The notes beneath the pieces were generated by a model. The model made no database searches, was not told the DNA's origin, and was given only the letters and a program-made list of their open reading frames with translations. A stretch of DNA of 64,000 nt, taken from positions 2,046,001 through 2,110,000 of the forward strand of contig CAVQXR010000001.1 of the NCBI GenBank assembly GCA_963717955.1, read 5' to 3'. The DNA is from CAVQXR01 sp963717955 (GTDB lineage Bacteria; Actinomycetota; Thermoleophilia; Gaiellales; Gaiellaceae). This document shows positions 35,166 to 43,757 of the stretch, piece after piece (position 1 is the stretch's first letter; each line of letters starts with the position of its first letter). The translations under genes and the position numbers were made by a program.

Positions 35166-36169
35166 GTCGCGCTCCTCGTCGCCACCACTGCCTCCTCGTA
35201 GCCCGGCGCAGCCATCACGCCGGGAACGACCACGACCCGGTCGCCGCAGACCACGAGCGGCCAGGCTTCGCGCTCCGACCGCGGGATCTTCGCATCCACG
35301 AAGACATCCTGCAGCTTCGTGTCGCAACCCGCGAGGCGGTCACCGGCCCTCCAGGATCGGACGTGCAGCCCGGGTCGTCGTGACTCGATCGTCCATCCAC
35401 CCCACCGAACCCGGCGATCAAGGCGCAAGGGGGCATGCTCGAGCCAGAGGCGGTCGTACTCGCGAACGGCGACGACGCCTCCGCCGAGGTCGGCGCGCTT
35501 CGAGCCGAGCGGTGACGCGAGCAACTCCGCGACCGCACGCTCGACGGGGCGCGGCAGCGAGGGCTGCTCCTCGAGCGCGCGCAGCAGGTTGGCCTCGGCG
35601 GCCGGGTGGAGCCGACGCAGGGCGGGCAGGATCTCGTCGCGGATCAGCCCTCGCTTCGTGGAGGGGTTCGACGAGTCGCGGCGGTACGCGAGCCCCTCGG
35701 CGCGGCAGTATGCGGCCGTCTCGCCCCGCCAGATCGGCAGCAGGGGACGAACGATGCCGTCCTCGCGGCGCACCCGGATCCCCGTCGCCGATCCACTCGA
35801 GACCAGCCGGTAGAGCACCGTCTCGACCTGGTCCGAAGCCGTGTGGCCGGTCGCCCGGAGCCGCTCCGTAGCGACCGCATAGCGCAGGTCCCGGAGTTCG
35901 GCTTCCGTGCGCCCGGCACCCGGGGCTTCGACGACCTCGGCGCCGAGCGCCGCGGCACAGAAGCGCGCATCCGCGATCGACTCCAGACCGCGCAGGCCGT
36001 GGTTCACGTGCAGCGCGGACACCCGGTACCCCAGGCCGCCGAGCGCATGGAGCAGGCATGTCGAGTCCTGCCCTCCAGATACCAGGCACGTGATCGGCCC
36101 GCCGGGCGGGATCAGATCCTGGCGGCGGACATGCTCCTCGATGCGGGCGCGGATCTGCCCCGGGTCCAC
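35162..36169 (-). CDS. tilS: tRNA(Ile)-lysidine synthase
   Basis: 335 residues. Modifies C34 of the AUA-reading tRNA-Ile with lysine. PP-loop SGGQDSTCLLHAL about residues 32-44, HVNHGLRG and the SDQVETVLYRL segment typical of TilS. The C-terminal lysine-recognition region is short but present (LAGCDTKLQDVFVDAKIP). GTG 36169 has TACAAT 6 nt upstream, making this the leaderless first gene of the operon. Confidence 0.93.
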   Translation of the reverse strand: MDPGQIRARIEEHVRRQDLIPPGGPITCLVSGGQDSTCLLHALGGLGYRVSALHVNHGLRGLESIADARFCAAALGAEVVEAPGAGRTEAELRDLRYAVATERLRATGHTASDQVETVLYRLVSSGSATGIRVRREDGIVRPLLPIWRGETAAYCRAEGLAYRRDSSNPSTKRGLIRDEILPALRRLHPAAEANLLRALEEQPSLPRPVERAVAELLASPLGSKRADLGGGVVAVREYDRLWLEHAPLRLDRRVRWGGWTIESRRPGLHVRSWRAGDRLAGCDTKLQDVFVDAKIPRSEREAWPLVVCGDRVVVVPGVMAAPGYEEAVVATRSAT

Positions 36170-36175
36170 CGACCG

Positions 36176-36181
36176 ATTGTA
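36176..36181 (-). promoter_or_regulatory. -10 element TACAAT, leaderless tilS operon promoter
   Basis: The minus-strand near-consensus hexamer ends 6 nt before GTG 36169. Confidence 0.6.
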
Positions 36182-36237
36182 CGGTCACGGACATCACGGG
36201 CGGCCAGGGGGCCGCCGCGGGTGCGTCGAGCGCGCGC

Positions 36238-37023
36238 CTACCCGAAGATCAGGGAGCGGTAGGCGATCGTGCGCTGCATCCCGACGGAGTCGTACAGCCG
36301 CAGGGCGGGAGTGTTGTCGGGCCGGGCGAACAGGCACACGCGCGGCACCCGGGCGAGCAGCAGGTCGCAAAGGTCGGCGAACGCGGCCTTCCCGTAGCCG
36401 CGCCCGCGCAGCGCCGGATCCACCCACACCTGCGAGAGCTGGACCGCGGCCGGCGTCCATGCGGAGGCTTCGGCCTTGAAGCGGATCCGGCCGTCCTCGA
36501 GCCACAGCCAGCTGCGGCCGTTCTGGATCTGGCTTCGCGTCCGCCAGGTGAAGAGGTCCGGATCCCGCGCATACGCGTCCACCCCCACCTCCTCGAGGTA
36601 CGCCGCCGCGCAGGCGGGCACGAGCCGCTCGAGATCGTCGAGGGCCGCCGGGCGCAGGCCCGTGCCGGCCCGCGAAGGCGGCCGGTCGATCACGAACACC
36701 GGCTGTCCCGGCCGGTCGTCGAGGGGAGCCGGGAGCCGTCTCGCGATCGAGCGCCACAGCTCGCCGACCGCCCGCTCCTCCCCGACGATCATCCGCGGCT
36801 CGAGACGCGACGCGATCCGCGCGAGCGCCGACACGCCCCTGCCCGAGGGGACGAGGTTGGCGCCCGTGTGGCAGAGGGCCGTCAACCGTCCCTTCTCCTC
36901 GACCGCGTAGAACTGCCCGAGGCCTCGCCGCGCGATGTCCTCGAGGAACACCCGCTCCACCGGGTCCTCGTCGCAGAAGCGGAGGATCACCTCCAGCGGG
37001 GGGCGCTCGAGCACGCGGCGCAT
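36238..37023 (-). CDS. GNAT family N-acetyltransferase (two-domain)
   Basis: 261 residues. The C-terminal half is a GNAT domain: SQVWVDPALRGRGYGKAA holds the acetyl-CoA pyrophosphate loop (RGRGYG), followed by the LYDSVGMQRT C-motif. The N-terminal half looks like a degenerate second GNAT-like domain (DUF4081 type). ATG 37023 is preferred over GTG 37029 because TACCAT ends exactly 6 nt before it. Substrate unknown. Confidence 0.82.
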   Translation of the reverse strand: MRRVLERPPLEVILRFCDEDPVERVFLEDIARRGLGQFYAVEEKGRLTALCHTGANLVPSGRGVSALARIASRLEPRMIVGEERAVGELWRSIARRLPAPLDDRPGQPVFVIDRPPSRAGTGLRPAALDDLERLVPACAAAYLEEVGVDAYARDPDLFTWRTRSQIQNGRSWLWLEDGRIRFKAEASAWTPAAVQLSQVWVDPALRGRGYGKAAFADLCDLLLARVPRVCLFARPDNTPALRLYDSVGMQRTIAYRSLIFG

Positions 37024-37029
37024 TGCCAC

Positions 37030-37035
37030 ATGGTA
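37030..37035 (-). promoter_or_regulatory. -10 element TACCAT, leaderless GNAT promoter
   Basis: The minus-strand hexamer ends 6 nt before ATG 37023. It is divergent from the deoD -10 only 25 nt away. Confidence 0.5.
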
Positions 37036-37060
37036 AGGACCGGCCTGCGCGCCGCAGGGG

Positions 37061-37066
37061 TATCGT
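37061..37066 (+). promoter_or_regulatory. -10 element TATCGT, leaderless deoD promoter
   Basis: Ends 7 nt before ATG 37074. Confidence 0.5.
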
Positions 37067-37073
37067 GCGCCGC

Positions 37074-37790
37074 ATGGCGATCCACCTGCATGCGGCCCCG
37101 GGCGACTACGCGGACGCCTGCCTCCTCCCGGGCGATCCCCAGCGCGCCCGCTGGATCGCCGAGCGCTTCATCGCCGACGCGCGCGAGGTGAACGGTCATC
37201 GCGGCCTGCTCGGCTACACGGGGACGTTCGAGGGCGCGGCGGTCTCCGTGCAGAGCACCGGGATGGGATGCCCGTCGCTCGCGATCGTCGTCGAGGAGCT
37301 CGTTCGGCTCGGCGTGAAGCGGTTCATCCGGGTCGGGACCTGCGGGGCCCTGTCGCCGCGGCTCGCCCTGGGCGACCTCGTCCTCGCACTGTCCGCGGTG
37401 CCCGCCGACGGCACCACCGCCCGCTACGTCGGCGGGGAGGCGAGCGCACCGACGGCCGACTGGGATCTGCTCCACGGAGCCGTGCACGCCGCCAAGGGGC
37501 TGGGGCGGAAGCTGCAGGTCGGGCCGATCGCGTCGACCGACGTCTTCTACGAGCCGGACCCCGAGCGGAACCGCCGCTGGGCAGAGCGGGGTGTCCTCGC
37601 CGTCGAGATGGAGGCTTCGGCACTGTTCACGATCGCGGCACTCAGGGGAGCGCGCGCCGCATGCCTGCTCGTCGTCGCCGACACGATCGACGGCGACCAC
37701 AAGCAGCGGATCGACGACGACATGCTCCAGCGGGCGGTCGGGGAGATGGCCGAGCTGGCGCTCCGAGCGGCGATCTCGGCGACGCACTGA
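37074..37790 (+). CDS. deoD: purine-nucleoside phosphorylase, DeoD type
   Basis: 238 residues. Phosphorolysis of purine nucleosides to free base and ribose-1-phosphate; hexameric class. Visible: LPGDPQRARWIAERF (phosphate site), REVNGHRGLLGYTG, VGTCGAL, and VEMEASALF with the ribose-contacting Glu. ATG 37074 starts 7 nt after a -10 hexamer. The purine preference of DeoD depends on a late Asp (DTIDG here); uridine phosphorylase activity cannot be excluded. Confidence 0.9.
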   Translation: MAIHLHAAPGDYADACLLPGDPQRARWIAERFIADAREVNGHRGLLGYTGTFEGAAVSVQSTGMGCPSLAIVVEELVRLGVKRFIRVGTCGALSPRLALGDLVLALSAVPADGTTARYVGGEASAPTADWDLLHGAVHAAKGLGRKLQVGPIASTDVFYEPDPERNRRWAERGVLAVEMEASALFTIAALRGARAACLLVVADTIDGDHKQRIDDDMLQRAVGEMAELALRAAISATH

Positions 37791-37793
37791 GCC

Positions 37794-38732
37794 GTGACCG
37801 AGATCGCCTTCCTCGTCAACCCTGCATCGGACAACGGCAAGACCGGACGCACGTGGCCGCAGGTGCATCACGCGGCCGCCTCGTCGGGCCTCGACGGGGA
37901 GGCGTTGCTCTCGCAGCGGCCCGGGCACATCGCCGACCTCGTACGCCGGGCCGCGGCCGATGGTGCCCGGCTGGTCGTCGCCGTCGGCGGGGACGGAACG
38001 GTCAACGAGGCCGCGAACGGCCTCGTTGCGATGCACGAAGCCGGCGAGCCGACGCCCGAGCTCGCGATCATTCCCCGCGGTACGGGACGCGATTTCGTGC
38101 GAACGTTCGGAATCCCCGGCAATCTCGACCAGGCGATCAGGATCGCGCGTGACGGCGACGTGCGGGAGATCGACGCCGGGCGCGTCGAATACCGGGGGTG
38201 GGACGGAGGTGACGCCGTCTCGTACTTCGCGAACGTGGCCAGTGCGGGGATGAGCGGCGCGGTCGCGAAGCGGGCGAACACCACGTCCAAGGCGCTCGGC
38301 GGCAAGGCGTCGTTCCTGGCCGCGACGCTCGCGGTGTTCGCGCGCTGGACGCCCGTCGAGATGGACGTGGCGGTCGACGGGGAGCAGCGCCGCGGGCTCC
38401 TCTACGACGTCGTCGTGGCAAACTGCCGCTTCCTCGGCGGGGGGATGAAGATGACTCCTGAGGCCGATCCGGGAGACGGCTTCCTCGACGTCCTGTTGAT
38501 CGGCGACATCACGCGCCGCGACCTGGCGCTGACGCTGCCGAAGCTCTACCGCGGGACGCACCTGCCCCACCGGAAGGCCGAGCTGCTGCGGGGCCGCACG
38601 GTCAGCGTCCGTGCCGACAGCGCCGTTCCCGTGGAGCTCGACGGAGAGCAGCCGGGGACGACCCCGGCCCGTTTCGAGATCGTGCCGCGCGCGATCAGGC
38701 TGCGCGTTCCCGCGATTCGGCCGCGCGCGTGA
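37794..38732 (+). CDS. diacylglycerol/lipid kinase (YegS/DagK type)
   Basis: 312 residues. NAD-kinase-like fold with AFLVNPASDNGKTG, the nucleotide loop VAVGGDGTVNEAANGL and IIPRGTGRDFVRTFGIP. Members phosphorylate diacylglycerol or related lipids at the membrane surface. Only 3 nt after deoD, so co-transcribed. The C-terminal beta-sandwich ends with the EIVPRAIRLRVP strand typical of the family. Confidence 0.9.
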   Translation: MTEIAFLVNPASDNGKTGRTWPQVHHAAASSGLDGEALLSQRPGHIADLVRRAAADGARLVVAVGGDGTVNEAANGLVAMHEAGEPTPELAIIPRGTGRDFVRTFGIPGNLDQAIRIARDGDVREIDAGRVEYRGWDGGDAVSYFANVASAGMSGAVAKRANTTSKALGGKASFLAATLAVFARWTPVEMDVAVDGEQRRGLLYDVVVANCRFLGGGMKMTPEADPGDGFLDVLLIGDITRRDLALTLPKLYRGTHLPHRKAELLRGRTVSVRADSAVPVELDGEQPGTTPARFEIVPRAIRLRVPAIRPRA

Positions 38733-38736
38733 ACCT

Positions 38737-39027
38737 CTAGACCGACTCGGCGGCGTCCTGCGGTGTGACCAGCTCCTCGGCGCGCGCGAGGCGCTGCTCG
38801 AGCTCGGCCACTTTCGCGCGCAACTCCTCGACCTCGTCGGCCGGGGCCACGTTCAGGCGCAGGAGGACCGATCGCTCGATCTGCCCGAGACGGTCGCGGG
38901 CCTCGGGAAAGCGGGACGCCCGCTCGAACTCGTCCACGACGCGTCGCAACGCATCGTCCCCCCGACTCGCGAGCCGCTCGAGCGGCCCCGGCCCCGTCGT
39001 GTCCTGCTCTGTCTCGGTCTCGGTCAT
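38737..39027 (-). CDS. small acidic coiled-coil protein, unknown
   Basis: 96 residues. ATG 39027 is chosen for its GGAGG site 6 nt upstream. The last 35 residues (EEVEELRAKVAELEQRL-like heptads) form a coiled coil; the middle is helical and amphipathic. It slightly resembles phasin-type or poly(hydroxyalkanoate)-regulator helices, but no family is assigned. Convergent with the lipid kinase gene, 4 nt apart. Confidence 0.65.
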   Translation of the reverse strand: MTETETEQDTTGPGPLERLASRGDDALRRVVDEFERASRFPEARDRLGQIERSVLLRLNVAPADEVEELRAKVAELEQRLARAEELVTPQDAAESV

Positions 39028-39114
39028 CCCGAACCTCCTCCGGCGTTGGGCTCCGCAGCATGCACGGTACTCCTTCAGCATGCCTCGCCGGCGGGCGCCG
39101 TGTCGGCCGGTCGG

Positions 39115-39240
39115 TCAGCGGCCGGCGGAGACGCGCTTGCGAGGCCCGGCGCTCGTCGTCGCCTGGGAGGTGACCCGCGCCTGCCCGCTCGCGTGCTGCC
39201 GGGCACGGAGCAGGACTGCGAGCTCCCGCACGGAGCTCAT
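39115..39240 (-). CDS. possible 41-residue basic small protein
   Basis: ATG 39240 has TACGAT 7 nt upstream and reads 41 codons with 8 Arg and 1 Lys to a stop at 39115. The first half is an amphipathic helix (SSVRELAVLLRARQ). Its -10 overlaps that of the divergent thioesterase gene. Support is the promoter placement only; it could be a chance ORF in GC-rich DNA. Confidence 0.35.
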   Translation of the reverse strand: MSSVRELAVLLRARQHASGQARVTSQATTSAGPRKRVSAGR

Positions 39241-39251
39241 CGACCGAATCG

Positions 39252-39257
39252 TAGGAT
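39252..39257 (+). promoter_or_regulatory. -10 element TAGGAT, leaderless thioesterase promoter
   Basis: Ends 7 nt before GTG 39265. It overlaps by two bases a minus-strand TACGAT (39248-39253) for the divergent small ORF. Confidence 0.5.
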
Positions 39258-39264
39258 GCCGGGC

Positions 39265-39690
39265 GTGGAGAGCTACGGGTTCTCGACCGACCTTCGCGTC
39301 CGCTTCAGCGAGACGGACGCGCAGGGCGTCGTTCACAACGCCGTGTACCTCGTGTGGCTCGAGATCGCGCGGATCGACTACCTGGCCCGGGTTCCCGGTG
39401 GGTACAAGGGCCTCGTCGAGGAGCACGGCGTCGACGTGACCACGGTCGAGGCCCATGTCCGCTACATGGCAGGTTGCCGCTTCGACGACCGGCTCCGGAT
39501 CTGGGCGCGCACCGCCGACGTCCGCGGTGCACGCTTCCGGTTCGAGTACGCCGTCGAGCGACTGAGCGAGCCGGCGGGCTCGATCGCCGAGGGGTGGACG
39601 TCCCACGCCTGCGTCGACGCCACCACGCTTCGGCCGGTCAGAGTTCCCGGGTGGCTTGCCGAGACGCTCGCGGATCTCGAACGGTTCTGA
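39265..39690 (+). CDS. acyl-CoA thioesterase (4HBT/YbgC family)
   Basis: 141 residues, hot-dog fold. The active-site region RFSETDAQGVVHNAVYLVWLEIAR contains the catalytic Asp and the usual helix. Hydrolyses acyl- or hydroxybenzoyl-CoA thioesters in the cytoplasm. GTG 39265 is chosen because a -10 hexamer ends 7 nt before it; longer upstream frames are antisense to other genes. Substrate unknown. Confidence 0.88.
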   Translation: MESYGFSTDLRVRFSETDAQGVVHNAVYLVWLEIARIDYLARVPGGYKGLVEEHGVDVTTVEAHVRYMAGCRFDDRLRIWARTADVRGARFRFEYAVERLSEPAGSIAEGWTSHACVDATTLRPVRVPGWLAETLADLERF

Positions 39691-41760
39691 GGATCAGCTC
39701 GGGGGTGGCGGCGGTTCACTGCCACCGGACGAGCCCCGCCGGACAGCCCCGCCGAGGAGCCGCCGCCCGTCGAGCCCCCACCCGAGGAGCCGCCGCCCGA
39801 GGAGCCGCCACCGGACGAGCCGCCGCCCCCGGAGCCGCCGCCCGCCCCGCCGGAGGAGCCCGTCGGCGTCTCGGGGTCGGTGCCGCCGCCGGAAGCGCCG
39901 CCGCCGGACGAGCCGGCTCCCGAGCCCTCTCCGGCCGTCTCGCCGCCGGCGGCGTCCTCACGCTTCTTCGTCCCGACGTGGACGATCTTCGGTTCGGCCA
40001 GGTAGCTCGAGTAGAAGACCGTGTCGTAGAGCACGTTGCCGTCCGCGTCACGGACGATCCGGCGCACCGCGACCGACCTCGTCGGCTCGCCCGCATCCTC
40101 GACCCACCTCTCCCCGACGTACAGGTCAGGCTCGTACACGGGCTTGACCGGGATCGTCTCGCCTACCTTCACCGGCTCCGCGATCGTCTCGACGGTTCGA
40201 TCCGTCGGAGTCCCGTAGAGGACGACGGTCAGCTCCGAGGAACCGGCGAACGCCCTGACCCACAGCCAGTTCCCCGTGTCGTTGGTAAACCCGAGATCGG
40301 TGTCCGGATAGTTGACGGTCGCATCGCGCCCGGTCGGGTAGTGGTCGATGTAGAGGGCGTGGTTGGTGCGCGTATCGATCGGCAGGCCCGCTTCATATGC
40401 GGCGTTGAATACGGTCGTCGACACCTGGCACACGCCGCCGCCGAGACCGGTCTTGAGCTCCCCGTTGATGATCACCGGAGCCTCGAGAAAGCCCAGGTCG
40501 GCGTTGCGCTCGCCAGTCGTCTCGTTGAAGGAGAACGTCGCCCCGGGTGCGATCAGGTGATCGTCGATCAGCGCCGCGACGAGCCGGACGTTGTGAAGGC
40601 GATTCGCCTCACCGCCGTACACCGTCGTATAGGAGCTGACGACCCCGGTGATGCCCATGGCCTTCGCCTCGGCGGTCGAGACCTTCGGCTGGGCGACCTC
40701 GACCGCCAGCGCGGCGTTGCGGTCGGAGGGGGCGGTGGCGAGCGCGGCGCCGAGCAGCGACCTCACCGCCGCCTTCCGATCGAGCGTTCGCCCTTCCTTC
40801 GCCGGCACGACCCTGGGCCGTCCTCCGGCGGTGAGCGTGAAGCCGGCGCTCTCGGCGTCACGGCCGATCTTCCCTGAGAGCGTGGCGAGGTACTTCCTGA
40901 ACGGCTTCCCGCCGAGCGCGAGCTCGTCGTCGCCGTTCTTCGGCAGGACCAGGAACGTCGCGAGCTTCTGGGGCTGGACGACGAACGTCCGCTTGCGGAA
41001 GGTGAGGGCGACCGGGCCGGAGAGAGCGTTGCGCACCTGCTGCACGGCCTGCTGGAGGTCGGGCTGGCGCACCTTCGGCTCGACCACGGCAACCGGGAGC
41101 TCCACCGGGCCGGTCCGCTCGAAGCTGCTGAGCGCCGCCGTGACGATCGCACCGGCGGCCGTGCGGTCGAGCGCGATGCCGGTCTGCGCCGGCTGCACGA
41201 CCGGGGTCAACCCGTCGAGGACGATCGCGGCATCGCGCGCCTCGTGGTCGATGGCCCCGGCGAAGCGGTCGAGCTGCCGGTCGAGCGCGCGCTCGCTCGT
41301 CGCGACCGTGGGCGCCACATCCGCGCCCCCGAGCCGCAGGGCGAGCCGCTCGAAGCCGCGGGTGAGCAAGAACCCGTCGCCCTTCGACATCGCCTCGCCG
41401 ATCGCGGCGCTCCAGTCGGCCGCAACTCCGGATTCCGACGGTACGACCTCGAACCGCTCCTGGCCAGAAACGAACACGACCGGAAGCGTCGCGGCGTCGT
41501 TCGCGCGCTGCGCGAGCGCCTGCTCGGCCTCCACCGGCGTCAGGCCGCCGACGTCGATGCCGGCGACCGCAACGCCGGCCGGGATCCGATCCGTCGAGCC
41601 CGCGAACCCGACGCCGATCGCGAGGAAGAGCACGAGCGAGGCGATGCCCGAAACCACCGCCACACGACGGCGTGTATGGGCTGTCCGCTTTTTTGCCAGG
41701 CGTCGCTGCTCGTAGTACGCCCGGTCGCGGCTAACCTGGACACTCGGCTCGGCGCTCATC
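39462..41760 (-). CDS. VanW family protein with peptidoglycan-binding-4 and G5 domains, frameshifted C-terminus
   Basis: 766 residues as written. A cytoplasmic N-tail, one membrane anchor (about residues 33-53), two YoaR-like putative peptidoglycan-binding repeats, the VanW domain (GATFSFNETTGERN, GLGGGVCQVSTTVFNAA, TNHALYIDHYP) and a G5-like domain (VKVGETIPVKPVYEPDLYVG). A Gly/Ser linker follows, after which the frame runs 230 nt antisense into the thioesterase gene. Adding one G to the GGGG at 39734-39737 would instead give a tail SSGGSEPPPPPS and a stop at 39694, so the real end is probably 39694. Cell-envelope role; start ATG 41760 has GGAG just upstream. Confidence 0.85.
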
Positions 41761-41859
41761 TCCGGGAGATTCAGTCTACCAACCGGACCGTCGCACGAAG
41801 GGGCGGAATGTGACGATCCGGGACGCCATCTCGTGGATTTCCGGGCCGCGGTTCGCTCG

Positions 41860-41865
41860 TACACT
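41860..41865 (+). promoter_or_regulatory. -10 element TACACT, leaderless promoter of the secreted duplicated-domain gene
   Basis: Ends 7 nt before GTG 41873 and decides that start over the upstream GTG 41810. Confidence 0.5.
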
Positions 41866-41872
41866 GGCAGGC

Positions 41873-42400
41873 GTGCGCTGCAGCACGGCCCGGCGGCGTT
41901 GGGTCCCCGCGCTGATGACGGCGTGGGTGCTCGCCGCCGCCCTCGCGCTGCCTGCGCCGGCGGTGGCCGCTCCCCCTCGCGCCGGCGTGCTCGTGCTGGG
42001 CCAGAGCCTCGGCGGAATCCGGCTCGGGATGACGAAGCCGCAGGTCAAGGCGCGCTGGGGAGCCCGTTTCGGCAAGTGCCGCACCTGCTTGTTCGAGACC
42101 TGGTACTTCAACTACCGGCCGTTCGAGCCGCAGGGGGCGGCGGTGGAGTTCGAGCTCGGCACGGTACGACGCGTCTTCACGGTCTGGAAGCCAGCCGGCT
42201 GGAGAACCGCGGACGGCCTTCGGGTCGGCGCCGACGAGAGCGAGGTCACGTCCCGGTACGGCGAGCTGCCCCGGCGACGGTGCCTGCGCTACGCGGCGCT
42301 GCTGAAGGCGGGCCCCGGCACGGTCACGGTGCTGTACCTGTACGAGGGCGAGCTGTGGGGCTTCGGCCTCATACGGCCGGGTCTTGCCGTTTGCGTCTAG
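41873..42400 (+). CDS. secreted protein with two BamE-like repeats, unknown function
   Basis: 175 residues. Signal peptide (Arg-rich start, LMTAWVLAAALALPAPAVAA, cleavage after AVAA). The mature part has two similar units, each opening G-(I/L)-R-x-G-(M/A)-x-x-x-x-V-x-x-R-(W/Y)-G (GGIRLGMTKPQVKARWG and DGLRVGADESEVTSRYG), like the start of SmpA/BamE-type folds. Three cysteines occur in KCRTC and RRRC, plus one at the C-terminus. Its 3' end overlaps the convergent transporter gene by 32 nt. Confidence 0.7.
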   Translation: MRCSTARRRWVPALMTAWVLAAALALPAPAVAAPPRAGVLVLGQSLGGIRLGMTKPQVKARWGARFGKCRTCLFETWYFNYRPFEPQGAAVEFELGTVRRVFTVWKPAGWRTADGLRVGADESEVTSRYGELPRRRCLRYAALLKAGPGTVTVLYLYEGELWGFGLIRPGLAVCV

Positions 42401-43670
42401 CACGCTCCTCCTCCGACCGCGCGAGCATCCAGACGAGCGGGGTCGCGAGCAGGATGGGCAGCCCGACCGCCGGCCACATCGCGGCGTAGCCGTCGGTGCT
42501 CTCCAGCAGTGGGCGGAAGATGTCGATCAGCGCGCCGACTCCGAGCGGGCCGCCGATCAGCGCGACGCCCTTCGTCATGATCGCGAGCCCGGCGACCGAG
42601 CCCCTGTCCTCGGGTGGCATGACCTTGAACAGCAGGCCCCAGGCGAGCGTCATGACCATCCCGCCCGCGATTGCGACCGGAGGGATGAGCGCGTAGTACC
42701 AGTACTGCCAGCTCTTCGCGAACACGCAGAGGGTGAGCCCTGTTCCGTAGACGAGCGAGGCGACGAAGATCACGCGGCCGATGCCGAACTGATCGCCGAG
42801 CCTGCCCGCGTAGATCGCCGCCACGACGTAGCCGCCGGCGACGACCGCCAGCACGGTCGACGAGATGTAGAGCGGCTGATCGAGGCCTTTCGTCATGTAG
42901 AGAACGACGAACGTGTACATCCCCGCGAACGTCCCTTCCCAGGCGGTGTTCGCGAGGAGGAACAGCTGGACGTCGCGCTCGCGACGGATGATCCGCCACG
43001 GGGCAGCCATGTACGAGCGAATCCGTTCGTACTGACGCTCGCCCGCGTCCTTCTCGCGGATCAGGACGACGAGCGCGCCGCAGGCAATCGCCGTCACCAG
43101 CGCCGCGAGCACGAACGGCGCCGGGTCCCACACGTCGAGGAGGAAGCCCCCGCCGACGAGCGAGACCCCGATCGCCACGCCGCGCATCACGTGCTGGGCG
43201 CCCTGTGATCGCCCGAAGACCTCGTCCGGAAGCATGTCCGGGTAGAGGCCGCGATAGGGCGGCTCGTAGATGTAGTAGGCGAAGAAGAACGCGAACAGCA
43301 CGAAGGCGGTCGCCGTGAAGTTCGGCATGAAGCCGATCATCGCGAGCGAGAGGGTGAGTGGCGCCACCGCGAACGCCATGTACGGCCGTCGGCGGCCGAA
43401 CGGCGTTCGGGTCGCGTCCGAGAGCGGCCCGATGAGGAGCGGCAGCGAGATCGCGAACCACCCCTCCGCCGAGAGCACGAAGCCGACGAGCGCCGCGGAG
43501 TCGGTGAACTGGCCGAGGACGGGCGGCAGGTAGGTGCCGAGCGTCGTCTTCGACCAGGCGAGCCCGAGCGCCCCGAGGCTCAGCGTCCAGATCGTCCTGC
43601 TGATGCCGGGATCGATACCGCCCGCCGCGTTCGCTTCGGCGGGGCGGAGCCGAAGCGCTCTCGCCACCAT
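42369..43670 (-). CDS. MFS transporter (SLC45/sugar-transporter-like)
   Basis: 433 residues, 12 predicted membrane helices. The loop 2-3 motif reads GPLSDATRTPFGRRRPYM, the DxxRxxxGRRRP form shared by SLC45 and GPH-type sugar transporters; the cognate motif in the second half is GRLGDQFGIGRV. ATG 43670 has TACACT 6 nt upstream. Substrate unknown; the motif suggests a sugar or glycoside. Confidence 0.85.
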   Translation of the reverse strand: MVARALRLRPAEANAAGGIDPGISRTIWTLSLGALGLAWSKTTLGTYLPPVLGQFTDSAALVGFVLSAEGWFAISLPLLIGPLSDATRTPFGRRRPYMAFAVAPLTLSLAMIGFMPNFTATAFVLFAFFFAYYIYEPPYRGLYPDMLPDEVFGRSQGAQHVMRGVAIGVSLVGGGFLLDVWDPAPFVLAALVTAIACGALVVLIREKDAGERQYERIRSYMAAPWRIIRRERDVQLFLLANTAWEGTFAGMYTFVVLYMTKGLDQPLYISSTVLAVVAGGYVVAAIYAGRLGDQFGIGRVIFVASLVYGTGLTLCVFAKSWQYWYYALIPPVAIAGGMVMTLAWGLLFKVMPPEDRGSVAGLAIMTKGVALIGGPLGVGALIDIFRPLLESTDGYAAMWPAVGLPILLATPLVWMLARSEEERARRKRQDPAV

Positions 43671-43676
43671 CGCAGG

Positions 43677-43682
43677 AGTGTA
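43677..43682 (-). promoter_or_regulatory. -10 element TACACT, leaderless MFS promoter
   Basis: The minus-strand hexamer ends 6 nt before ATG 43670. Confidence 0.5.
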
Positions 43683-43757
43683 GTGGTGCCGGCGGCATCA
43701 CCCCGGGACGCGGGCTCGAGCTGCGTCCCGAAACCCCCGGATGCTTCAGCGCAGTTC

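Noticed and set aside
39760..39850. DNA tandem repeat in the VanW gene
   Set aside because: It is the codon run of a Gly/Ser linker, explained as low-complexity coding sequence.
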